From: Chloroflexia bacterium
Lineage (GTDB): Bacteria; Chloroflexota; Chloroflexia; Thermomicrobiales; UBA6265
NCBI GenBank assembly: GCA_013694885.1
Contig: JACDBO010000391.1
Span: 1-5,064, forward strand
Direction of reading: 5' to 3'
Length of the DNA stretch: 5,064 nucleotides
Within the stretch, counting starts at the first letter, position 1. Each line of letters opens with the position of its first letter. The notes beneath the pieces are model-generated. The model was not told where the DNA came from. It made no database searches and worked only from the letters and a program-made list of their open reading frames with translations. Positions 1-5,064 of the stretch are shown one piece after another. The position numbers and the translations under genes were made by a program.

Positions 1-1
1 G

Positions 2-193
2 GGCTTGGTCACCGGCCAGCTCGCCGACCCGGCGGCGGCGATGCAAGACCTCCAGGACCGCGCCGACGCCGAACTGGAGCGCGCGATTCAAGCGGCGGCA
101 GACAACGGCGCGCAGGTCTCCCGCGACGACTGGGTCTTCGCCAACTGGGACCCGACCCGCGACTACACCGACGCCGACTACGCGGCTCTCTAA
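2..193 (+). CDS. Probable ABC transporter extracellular solute-binding protein, C-terminal fragment
   Basis: Only the last 63 or so codons are in the window. The frame is open to the left edge and ends at TAA 191-193, so the true start is outside; the TTG at 5-7 is probably an internal Leu codon. The visible part contains a G-L-V-T-G-Q-L-A-D-P-A-A-A-M stretch, then a Gln/Asp/Arg/Ala/Glu-rich helix (QDLQDRADAELERAI). This is the pattern usual at the C-terminus of sugar-type (family 1) solute-binding proteins, where a 'G..t.eeAl..a...a...i' helix closes the protein. After that helix comes a tail rich in Asp, Trp and Tyr that I do not recognise. The full protein would be a lipid-anchored or secreted receptor delivering a solute to an ABC importer. 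Its position just ahead of sulfatase and isomerase genes fits uptake of a sulfated sugar-like substrate. The family call rests on a short helix pattern only, so it is moderate. Confidence 0.55.
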   Translation, partial: GLVTGQLADPAAAMQDLQDRADAELERAIQAAADNGAQVSRDDWVFANWDPTRDYTDADYAAL

Positions 194-198
194 CCGAA

Positions 199-253
199 GG
201 GCCGAGGATCGAGGGCCGAGGGCCGAGATTTTGAGTTTCTCGGTCCTTCGGCC
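199..253. repeat. Heptad inverted-repeat element, copy 1 (intergenic)
   Basis: Four 7-bp units run head to tail at 199-226 (GGGCCGA, GGATCGA, GGGCCGA, GGGCCGA). A short AT-rich spacer (227-239) follows, then two units in inverted orientation at 240-253 (TCGGTCC, TTCGGCC). The last forward unit plus one base (220-227) can pair with 239-246 to give an 8-bp stem with one G-T wobble and an 11-nt loop. There is no T-run after the stem, so it is not a classical intrinsic terminator. It fills nearly all the gap between the solute-binding protein stop and the sulfatase start. The 17 bp at 210-226 are identical to 4706-4722, and the 12 bp at 239-250 to 2983-2994, so this is one member of a repeat family. 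Confidence 0.8.
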
Positions 254-271
254 TCCCGTGAAAGGGTGATG

Positions 272-1822
272 ATGGGATCGCGGACGAGTGGTCGACCGAA
301 TATCGTGCTGATGCTGGCGGACCAGCTCCGCTACGATGGCTTGGGGTGCAACGGGAATCCCCATGCGGTCACGCCCAACCTCGACCGCCTGGCTCAATCC
401 GGGACGGTTTTCCACCGTCACATCACCGCCAACCCAGTCTGCATGCCGTCGCGGTCCTCGCTGCTAACCGGCCGCTACCCGAACGGGCACGGTCTCTGGC
501 ACAACGGCGTTCCTCTGCCGCGCCGCGAGTACGCCCGCTTCGACGAGCGCCTAAGCGGACTCGCGGCGCGTGCCCACGAGGGGCCGATTATCAGCAATGT
601 TCCCACGTTGCCCGACTGCCTCGCCGAATCCGGGTACCAAACTCGCGCTATCGGCAAGCTGCACCTGACACCGACCGGCGCAGTGCCTGACTACGGCTAC
701 CAGGAGTCGCGCGCCCGCTGGCAAACCGGCGAACTCGACGACTGGCACGGTCCCTACTACGGTTTCGACCACGTCGAGCTGACGATCGGGCACGGTGAGG
801 AGACGATCGGCCACTACGGCGCTTGGTTGAGGGACCATCACCCGGAGGTCGCGCGGGCGCTGGCCGACGGCCGTCACCGCCAGCGGGCGCCGTTCCCCGA
901 GTTGCCCGATCTCTATCCGAGCGCCATCCCGATCGAGGCACACCACTCGACGTGGATCGGCGAGCGCGCCCGCGCCTTCCTCGAACACGACCGGGACCCG
1001 GACCAGCCGTTTTTCCTCTTCCTCGGTTTCCCCGACCCCCATCACCCTTATTCCCCGCCGGCCGCGTTGGCGGATGAGTTCGCCCGGCACGATGTGTTGC
1101 TACCGCATGAGAACGACGATCCCTCGCGACTGCCCGAGGTGGTCAGGCAGCTTCGCGACGGCACCATCCCGAACCGCTCGGCGCGGGATCTGTCGCCAGA
1201 GTGCATCCGCCGCGTCCGCCAGTACACGAACGCCATGATCCACCTGATCGACCGCGCCGCCGGCAACGTCCTCGACACGTTGGACCGGCTTGGCCAGGCA
1301 GAGGAAACGATCGTCGTCTTCACCGCCGACCACGGCGACTTCCTCGGGGACCACGGGATGATCCGCAAAGAGACAGTCTGCAGCGACACCCTCGTCCATG
1401 TCCCGTTCCTGCTCCGCGCGCCCGACGCATCGCTGCCGGCGAAGACGCACACCCCGATGAGCAACGTCGACGTGCTGCCGACACTCTGCGCGCTGGCGAA
1501 CGTGCCGCTGCCCGCCGGGGTCCAGGGCACGAACGTTCTACCAGCCGCGGACGGTGGTGAGAGCCACCCCGTGCGGGTCTGCGGCTACCTGCACGACCCA
1601 CGGTTTCATAATTTCTCGATCTACGATGAGCGATACCGCTTCACCTGGTACCCGGCAACCGAGGAGCGCGAACTCTACGACCATCAACGAGACCCGCACG
1701 AACTGCAAAACCGGGCGGGCGACTCCGCTCTGGCCGCTGACGAGGAACGACTTTTCGCCACGCTGCTGCGCCACCATGTGGCAACCGACAATCCGGTCGG
1801 CGGCCGCATCGCAAGGTGGTAG
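272..1822 (+). CDS. Type I (formylglycine-dependent) sulfatase, cytoplasmic
   Basis: Hydrolyses a sulfate ester, substrate unknown. The start could be GTG 266, ATG 269 or ATG 272, all in frame. I prefer 272 because AAAGGG (261-266) is then about 5 nt upstream; residue numbers use that start (516 aa, normal for the family). The order of motifs is that of the alkaline-phosphatase-like sulfatase fold (PF00884). First is N-I-V-L-M-L-A-D-Q, with metal-site Asp17. Next is V-C-M-P-S-R with Cys57 (codon 440-442) as the formylglycine precursor, continuing into S-L-L-T-G-R. Then G-K-L-H (Lys129, His131), D-P-H-H-P (His257/258), T-A-D-H-G-D (Asp353, His354), G-D-H-G-M-I-R-K (Lys366), and a late L-Y-D-H-x-x-D-P-x-E-L segment. 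Gln18 replaces the second Asp of the classic DD pair, which is common in this superfamily. There is no hydrophobic signal peptide, so it should act in the cytoplasm. The neighbouring FGE gene supplies its maturation. Confidence 0.93.
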   Translation: MGSRTSGRPNIVLMLADQLRYDGLGCNGNPHAVTPNLDRLAQSGTVFHRHITANPVCMPSRSSLLTGRYPNGHGLWHNGVPLPRREYARFDERLSGLAARAHEGPIISNVPTLPDCLAESGYQTRAIGKLHLTPTGAVPDYGYQESRARWQTGELDDWHGPYYGFDHVELTIGHGEETIGHYGAWLRDHHPEVARALADGRHRQRAPFPELPDLYPSAIPIEAHHSTWIGERARAFLEHDRDPDQPFFLFLGFPDPHHPYSPPAALADEFARHDVLLPHENDDPSRLPEVVRQLRDGTIPNRSARDLSPECIRRVRQYTNAMIHLIDRAAGNVLDTLDRLGQAEETIVVFTADHGDFLGDHGMIRKETVCSDTLVHVPFLLRAPDASLPAKTHTPMSNVDVLPTLCALANVPLPAGVQGTNVLPAADGGESHPVRVCGYLHDPRFHNFSIYDERYRFTWYPATEERELYDHQRDPHELQNRAGDSALAADEERLFATLLRHHVATDNPVGGRIARW

Positions 1823-1880
1823 CTGGAGATCGGGCGGCAAGTGTCGTGGGGGCGATGAACCGAGCAAGCGCTGAGGGAAC

Positions 1881-1911
1881 TTGTACACGGCGATCGGCCA
1901 CCATACATAAT
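1881..1911 (+). promoter_or_regulatory. Possible sigma70-type promoter before the isomerase gene
   Basis: A CATAAT hexamer at 1906-1911 differs by one base from the TATAAT -10 consensus and lies in a small AT-rich pocket of otherwise GC-rich DNA. A weak -35-like TTGTAC is at 1881-1886, with a long 19-bp gap. If it is used, transcription would begin near 1918. That excludes the upstream ATG at 1910 as the isomerase start and leaves a leader of about 80 nt before TTG 2000. The -35 match is poor, so this is a suggestion only. Confidence 0.3.
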
Positions 1912-1986
1912 GGGAAAGGCACGCCCTCAGGCGCGCCGACTAACGGCGTGGTTCCGCGAGACAGACTCGATCCGTTTTACGGAGAG

Positions 1987-1992
1987 AAGGAG
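1987..1992 (+). promoter_or_regulatory. Ribosome binding site (AAGGAG) that decides the isomerase start
   Basis: AAGGAG lies 7 nt before the TTG at 2000, the best-placed ribosome site in the spacer. A second purine block, GGAGAG at 1981-1986, sits 6 nt before an out-of-frame ATG at 1993. That ATG opens only a nine-codon reading frame (M-R-I-G-K-P-W-Y-S, stop at 2020-2022). Confidence 0.6.
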
Positions 1993-1999
1993 ATGCGAA

Positions 2000-2920
2000 T
2001 TGGAAAGCCCTGGTACTCATGACCAACTACTCAGCTCTCGATCCTTGCCCTCAGGCCCTTCGCTGAGTCTGATCACGCCGCCCGCTCTCCAAAGCCTGCT
2101 CGCGCACGAGATCGCCGATTGGGCGGTCAACGCCGGCTTCACCGCCATCGACACCGAGGCCGACCTCGGACAAACCACCGTCGATGCGTTCGCCGGCGCC
2201 GGGATCGCGCTTGGCCCGATGCGGATCCGCGCGTCGCTGGCCGACTCCGACCAGACATCGCGCCACGACGCACTCGAACACGCTTGTCTGGCCATCGACC
2301 GGGCGGCGGAGCACGGCATCGCCACGGTCTGGACACTGCCGCGCAATGCCCGCAACGATGCCTCGCCGCGCACCAACTTCGCCGCCGCGCTCGAATCACT
2401 GGAAGCGCTCGCCACCTACGCCGAGCGGCAGAACATCCGCATCGCCATCGAGAACTGCCCGTTCGAGGGGCAGAACGCGGTGTGTACGCCCGAAAGTTGG
2501 GACGCGCTCTTCGCCGCCATCCCCTCTCCGGCTCTCGGTATCTGCATGGATCCGTCCCACTGCGTTTGGCAAGGGATCGACTATCTTCGCGCCACGCGTG
2601 AGTACCGGCACCGCCTCTACGATGTCCACGCCAAGGACACCGAATTACTCCCGGAGGGACTGTTTCGCTACGGGGTACAGGGGCCGCTGCTCGAAGAAGT
2701 CAGCACCGAGAACGGCTGGCCGCGCCACGGTTGGTGGCGGCACCGGCTGCCGGGTCTCGGCGCGGTCGACTGGAGCGGTTTCATCACGACACTTGCCGAT
2801 ATCGGCTACAGCGGCGCCATCAGCATCGAGCACGAAGACCCACTCTGGGGCGGCAGCCCGGACCGCGTCCAGCGCGGCTTGGCCCAGGCGCGGGAGCACC
2901 TGGCTCGCCTGATCCCATGA
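2000..2920 (+). CDS. Sugar phosphate isomerase/epimerase-like TIM-barrel protein (xylose isomerase-like, AP endonuclease 2 fold)
   Basis: Probably a metal-dependent isomerase or epimerase of a sugar or sugar derivative (PF01261 superfamily). I chose TTG 2000 (306 aa) because AAGGAG lies 7 nt upstream. The frame also extends to ATG 1910, but the extra 30 residues are Arg-rich, look non-conserved and lack a good ribosome site. The first barrel strand is near S-L-S-L-I-T. The four expected metal ligands, each at a strand end, are visible: Glu151 in I-A-I-E-N-C-P, Asp184 in C-M-D-P-S-H, His210 in D-V-H-A-K-D, and Glu277 in I-S-I-E-H-E-D-P. Between His210 and Glu277 is a Trp-rich segment (G-W-W-R-H-R-L-P-G-L-G-A-V-D-W) typical of members of this family encoded in sugar-use loci. 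Its place between two sulfatases suggests that it acts on the desulfated product. It could instead be an inosose dehydratase or epimerase relative; the exact reaction cannot be read. Confidence 0.88.
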   Translation: MESPGTHDQLLSSRSLPSGPSLSLITPPALQSLLAHEIADWAVNAGFTAIDTEADLGQTTVDAFAGAGIALGPMRIRASLADSDQTSRHDALEHACLAIDRAAEHGIATVWTLPRNARNDASPRTNFAAALESLEALATYAERQNIRIAIENCPFEGQNAVCTPESWDALFAAIPSPALGICMDPSHCVWQGIDYLRATREYRHRLYDVHAKDTELLPEGLFRYGVQGPLLEEVSTENGWPRHGWWRHRLPGLGAVDWSGFITTLADIGYSGAISIEHEDPLWGGSPDRVQRGLAQAREHLARLIP

Positions 2921-2943
2921 TGCCGCGCTGGGCGGGGCGCGAA

Positions 2944-3010
2944 GGACTCAGGACTGAGGACTGAGTGTGTTGCCGTAGAGGCCTCGGTCCTTCGTCGGCG
3001 AGAGGGCCGA
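2944..3010. repeat. Heptad inverted-repeat element, copy 2 (leader of sulfatase 2)
   Basis: Three forward heptads (GGACTCA 2944-2950; GGACTGA 2951-2957 and 2958-2964) are followed by a 19-nt spacer, an inverted unit TCGGTCC (2984-2990) with TTCG, and a final forward unit GGGCCGA (3004-3010). The inverted unit can pair upstream (2958-2965 with 2983-2990, 8 bp with one wobble) or downstream (2984-2992 with 3002-3010, about 9 bp with two wobbles, 9-nt loop). The downstream stem ends directly against the AGAGGAG ribosome site at 3011-3017. The forward array is the reverse complement of the 3' half of copy 3 at 4735-4766, apart from one base and one unit fewer. Confidence 0.8.
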
Positions 3011-3027
3011 AGAGGAGCACGACAGGC

Positions 3028-4497
3028 ATGGCGAACGGCGGCGCGGCATCGGACATGAGGCCGAATCTGCTCATCATTATGTCGGACGAGCACGCGCCCC
3101 ATTTCAGCGGCGCGTATGGACATCCACTCGTACAGACTCCGCATCTGGATCGGCTGGTCGCCGAGGGCGTGCTCTTCGAGCAGGCGTATTGCAACACCCC
3201 CCTCTGCGTGCCCTCCCGCATGTCGTTCATGACCGGGCGCTTCGTCCACAATACCGGCGCCTGGGACAACGCCTCGCCTCTGGCGAGCGACGCCGTGACC
3301 TGGGCGCACCGGCTGCGCGCCGCCGGCTATGATGTCGTGCTTGCCGGCAAACAGCATTTCGTCGGTCCCGACAAGCTCCACGGTTTCCGCGCCCAACTCG
3401 CCCGCGACCTCCACGCCGAGCAGAGCCATCCGATTTTCGACTGGACCGACGGCACACCGCCGGCGCCTGTCCCCTGGCCCGTCCTCGCCAAGGCCGGGCC
3501 GGGGACCACGACCGAGATCGAGGTCGACGACGAGGTGGAAGCGGCCGCCCTCGCCTACCTGCGCGACCCGGCCCGTCGCGAGCAGCCGTGGGCACTCAAC
3601 GTCTCCTTCCTCGCCCCCCACTTTCCGCTGATCGTTCCGCAACCCTTCTGGGACCTCTATCCGCCCGACCGCATCGACCTGCCCGACGTCCCGCCCGGTC
3701 ACCTCGACAACCAGCACCCGGTCTACCAGCGGATGCGGCAGATGTTCGGGTTCGAAGCGTTCCCGGAGGAACTGGTGCGCCGCGGCCGTGCCGGGTACTA
3801 CGGCCTGATCACGTACCTGGACGAGAAGATCGGCCATCTGCTCGACACCCTGGCGGCGACCGGTCAGGACCGGAACACGCTTGTTGTCTACACCAGCGAT
3901 CACGGCGAGATGGCTGGTGAGCACGGCATGTGGCGCAAATCCAACTTCTACGAGCACTCCGCCCGCGTCCCACTGGTCCTGCGCTGGCCGGGTATGTTGC
4001 CGGCCGGTCGCCGGGATCGCGGCGTCGTGTCGCTCGTCGATCTGGTCGCCACGATCGTTGACGCGGCGGTCGCGTCATCGGACGACCGGCTCGACGGCGA
4101 CAGCCTGCTGCCACTCGCGCGGGGCGAGACGGCGGACTGGAAAGACGAGGCCTTCGCCGAGTACCTTGGGCACGGTGTCGCCCGCCCGATGGCGATGCTC
4201 CGGCGGGACCGTTTCAAGCTCAACTACAGCCTCGGCGACCCACCAGAGCTCTACGACCTCGACGACGATCCGGGGGAACTCCACGACCTGGCCACCGATT
4301 CCGCCCACCGGGATGTGGTCGAAGTCCTCACGGCCCGGCTGCTCGAACGCTGGGATCCGGTTGCCCTGGAGCGGCGCGTGCGGCAGAGTCAACGCGACCG
4401 CCTGCTGATCCACGCCGCCACGACCGGCGAGGACGCCGCCGACGGGCGTCGTCGCTGGGCTGAGGCTGGAGCCTCCCTTGGTGGGCCGACCGCGTAA
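3028..4497 (+). CDS. Type I sulfatase, choline-sulfatase-like
   Basis: A second formylglycine-dependent sulfate ester hydrolase of 489 aa. The frame is open back to GTG 2965, but that stretch is repeat-derived; ATG 3028 has AGAGGAG at 3011-3017 (spacing 10) and is placed just before the conserved N-terminus. Motifs in order are N-L-L-I-I-M-S-D-E-H (metal-site Asp20), P-L-C-V-P-S-R with Cys60 (codon 3205-3207) as formylglycine precursor, G-K-Q-H (Lys108, His110), A-P-H-F-P (His198), T-S-D-H-G-E (Asp291, His292), G-E-H-G-M-W-R-K (Lys304), and a C-terminal L-Y-D-L-D-D-D-P-G-E-L. Several stretches recall bacterial choline-sulfatase (BetC) as I remember it: G-K-x-H-x-V-G-P-D-x-L-H-G-F, S-A-R-V-P-L, and a late E-Y-x-x-x-G-x-x-x-P-M-x-M. 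The true substrate may differ, since no choline genes are nearby and the context is sugar-like. There is no signal peptide, so it is probably cytoplasmic. It is not a close duplicate of the first sulfatase. Confidence 0.93.
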   Translation: MANGGAASDMRPNLLIIMSDEHAPHFSGAYGHPLVQTPHLDRLVAEGVLFEQAYCNTPLCVPSRMSFMTGRFVHNTGAWDNASPLASDAVTWAHRLRAAGYDVVLAGKQHFVGPDKLHGFRAQLARDLHAEQSHPIFDWTDGTPPAPVPWPVLAKAGPGTTTEIEVDDEVEAAALAYLRDPARREQPWALNVSFLAPHFPLIVPQPFWDLYPPDRIDLPDVPPGHLDNQHPVYQRMRQMFGFEAFPEELVRRGRAGYYGLITYLDEKIGHLLDTLAATGQDRNTLVVYTSDHGEMAGEHGMWRKSNFYEHSARVPLVLRWPGMLPAGRRDRGVVSLVDLVATIVDAAVASSDDRLDGDSLLPLARGETADWKDEAFAEYLGHGVARPMAMLRRDRFKLNYSLGDPPELYDLDDDPGELHDLATDSAHRDVVEVLTARLLERWDPVALERRVRQSQRDRLLIHAATTGEDAADGRRRWAEAGASLGGPTA

Positions 4498-4538
4498 AGC
4501 GCGGGTGCGCGGCGCTGAAGCACTGCGCTCAACAAGGA

Positions 4539-4553
4539 AGCCTCTTCGAGGCT
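4539..4553. other. Small stem-loop after sulfatase 2
   Basis: AGCCTC (4539-4544) pairs perfectly with GAGGCT (4548-4553) around a TTC loop, 42 nt after the sulfatase stop. No T-run follows, so it is a poor intrinsic terminator. It could protect a transcript 3' end or mean nothing in such GC-rich DNA. Confidence 0.35.
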
Positions 4554-4586
4554 GAGGGCGGGACGGCCTAACGATTCCTCACTCGC

Positions 4587-4592
4587 GATAAT
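4587..4592 (+). promoter_or_regulatory. Possible -10 box upstream of FGE
   Basis: GATAAT matches the -10 consensus at five of six positions and sits 31 nt before the FGE start, in the 125-nt gap after sulfatase 2. I see no convincing -35 hexamer at the right distance, so FGE may equally be read through from the sulfatase. Confidence 0.22.
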
Positions 4593-4610
4593 CTGTGCAG
4601 GTTCAACGCC

Positions 4611-4616
4611 AAGGAG
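4611..4616 (+). promoter_or_regulatory. Ribosome binding site (AAGGAG) that fixes the FGE start
   Basis: A strong AAGGAG lies 6 nt before ATG 4623. It supports an FGE start 63 codons ahead of the conserved domain, not the ATG at 4812, where AAGGGG abuts the start with no spacing. Confidence 0.75.
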
Positions 4617-4622
4617 CACCGC

Positions 4623-5064
4623 ATGACCGACGACCATTCCGCCTGCTGCGGCCCATCCCGAAGCACCACCGCCGTTTTCCCCTCCGCTCACGAAGGGCCG
4701 AGCGACGAGGGCCGAGGGCCGAACGGGCAACCGACTCAGTCCTCAGTCCTCAGTCCTCAGTCCTTCAACGGGGCTGGGGGTGAGGGCCGCTCCGAGACGC
4801 CCCGCAAGGGGATGATCCGCCTCGCCGGCGGCGTCTTTCTGATGGGCACCGACGACCCGGTCGGGTTCCCGGCGGACGGGGAAGGGCCGGTGCGCGAAGT
4901 CACGCTCCGCCCCTTCCTGCTTGACCGCCACGCGGTCAACAACGACCGCTTTGCCGCCTTCGTGAAGGCCACCAACTATCGGACCGAGGCCGAACGCTTC
5001 GGTTGGTCCTACGTCTTCCACCAGTTCGTACCGCGCGACGGGTCGGTCGCCGTCGCCGGTTCGG
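4623..5064 (+). CDS. Formylglycine-generating enzyme (sulfatase-modifying factor), N-terminal part
   Basis: Oxidises the Cys of C-x-P-S-R motifs to formylglycine, which activates type I sulfatases. About 147 codons are present and the gene runs off the right edge. Residues 1-13 (M-T-D-D-H-S-A-C-C-G-P-S-R) form a Cys-Cys segment like that seen at the N-terminus of many bacterial FGEs. Residues 25-48 are a Gly/Pro/Ser/Gln-rich linker encoded by heptad repeats. The catalytic-domain start (PF03781) begins at residue 64 with M-I-R-L-A-G-G-V-F-L-M-G-T-D-D, then F-P-A-D-G-E-G-P-V-R-E-V, N-N-D-R-F-A-A-F-V and T-E-A-E-R-F-G-W-S, all typical of true FGEs more than of other members of the wider family. 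The redox-active cysteines are in the missing C-terminal part, so activity cannot be confirmed. Its place directly after two sulfatases fits a dedicated maturase. Confidence 0.9.
   Translation, partial: MTDDHSACCGPSRSTTAVFPSAHEGPSDEGRGPNGQPTQSSVLSPQSFNGAGGEGRSETPRKGMIRLAGGVFLMGTDDPVGFPADGEGPVREVTLRPFLLDRHAVNNDRFAAFVKATNYRTEAERFGWSYVFHQFVPRDGSVAVAGS
4695..4766. repeat. Heptad inverted-repeat element, copy 3 (inside the FGE coding sequence)
   Basis: Four forward units (GGGCCGA, GCGACGA, GGGCCGA, GGGCCGA) cover 4695-4722. A 13-nt spacer follows, then four perfect inverted units TCAGTCC at 4736-4763 and a closing TTC. The block is 72 nt, exactly 24 codons, with no stop in the FGE frame. It has the same design as the two intergenic copies, joining the GGGCCGA type of copy 1 with the GGACTGA type of copy 2 in inverted form. 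Forward and inverted units pair only imperfectly, with one C-A mismatch and one wobble per heptad. Confidence 0.85.

Noticed and set aside
199..253. Intrinsic terminator of the solute-binding protein gene
   Set aside because: A stem can form, but no T-run follows and the next gene starts within 20 nt; the repeat-family explanation fits better.
551..1090. Minus-strand open frame within sulfatase 1
   Set aside because: It is a shadow of the sulfatase reading frame, with no recognisable motif or convincing start context.
1910..1999. N-terminal extension of the isomerase from ATG 1910
   Set aside because: It is Arg-rich with no family resemblance, lacks a good ribosome site, and overlaps the possible -10 box.
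2806..3957. Long minus-strand open frame (383 codons) across the isomerase end and sulfatase 2
   Set aside because: It lies opposite strongly supported coding sequence with clear catalytic motifs, its translation is Arg/Val/Gly-rich and unlike any family I know, and such antisense frames are common in GC-rich DNA.
4695..4766. Short CRISPR-like array
   Set aside because: Units are 7 bp, directly abutting, with no unique spacers and no cas genes; this is a tandem/inverted repeat.
4770..4787. G-quadruplex in the G-rich stretch after the FGE repeat
   Set aside because: Only three close G-runs are present; a fourth would need a long loop, so the case is weak.
4812..5064. FGE starting at ATG 4812, at the edge of the conserved domain
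   Set aside because: The AAGGGG there has no spacing to the ATG, while ATG 4623 has AAGGAG at 6 nt and encodes a family-typical Cys-Cys N-terminus in the same frame.

Overview
This is a GC-rich bacterial window with every supported gene on the plus strand. It holds five genes: the 3' end of a probable ABC-importer solute-binding protein, a type I sulfatase, a TIM-barrel sugar isomerase/epimerase-like protein, a second sulfatase resembling choline-sulfatase, and the 5' part of a formylglycine-generating enzyme (FGE) that runs off the right edge. The GC bias, TTG/GTG-type start options, gene content and short heptameric intergenic repeats would suit a Chloroflexota (Thermomicrobia-like) or similar high-GC soil or thermophilic bacterium. 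No taxonomic marker is present, so this is only a guess.

Layout: 2-193, solute-binding protein C-terminus. 199-253, heptad repeat element. 272-1822, sulfatase 1. 1823-1999, spacer with a possible promoter and a strong Shine-Dalgarno site. 2000-2920, isomerase/epimerase. 2944-3010, second heptad element. 3028-4497, sulfatase 2. 4498-4622, spacer with a small stem-loop, a possible -10 box and an AAGGAG ribosome site. 4623 to the right edge, FGE, with a third heptad element lying inside its coding sequence.

The genes make sense as an organosulfate-use locus. An ABC importer would bring in a sulfated small molecule, perhaps a sulfated sugar or aminosugar. Two formylglycine-dependent sulfatases, both without a visible signal peptide, would remove sulfate in the cytoplasm. 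The TIM-barrel enzyme would rearrange the released sugar, and FGE would convert the active-site cysteine of both sulfatases to formylglycine. Both sulfatases carry the C-x-P-S-R signature FGE recognises. The substrate cannot be read from the sequence.

The least expected feature is a modular 7-bp repeat family: forward GGNNNGA heptads, a spacer, then inverted TCNNNCC heptads. It occurs three times in 5 kb. Two copies are intergenic and can fold into hairpins just before a sulfatase gene. The third is inside the FGE reading frame and encodes a low-complexity linker between the N-terminal Cys-Cys segment and the catalytic domain.
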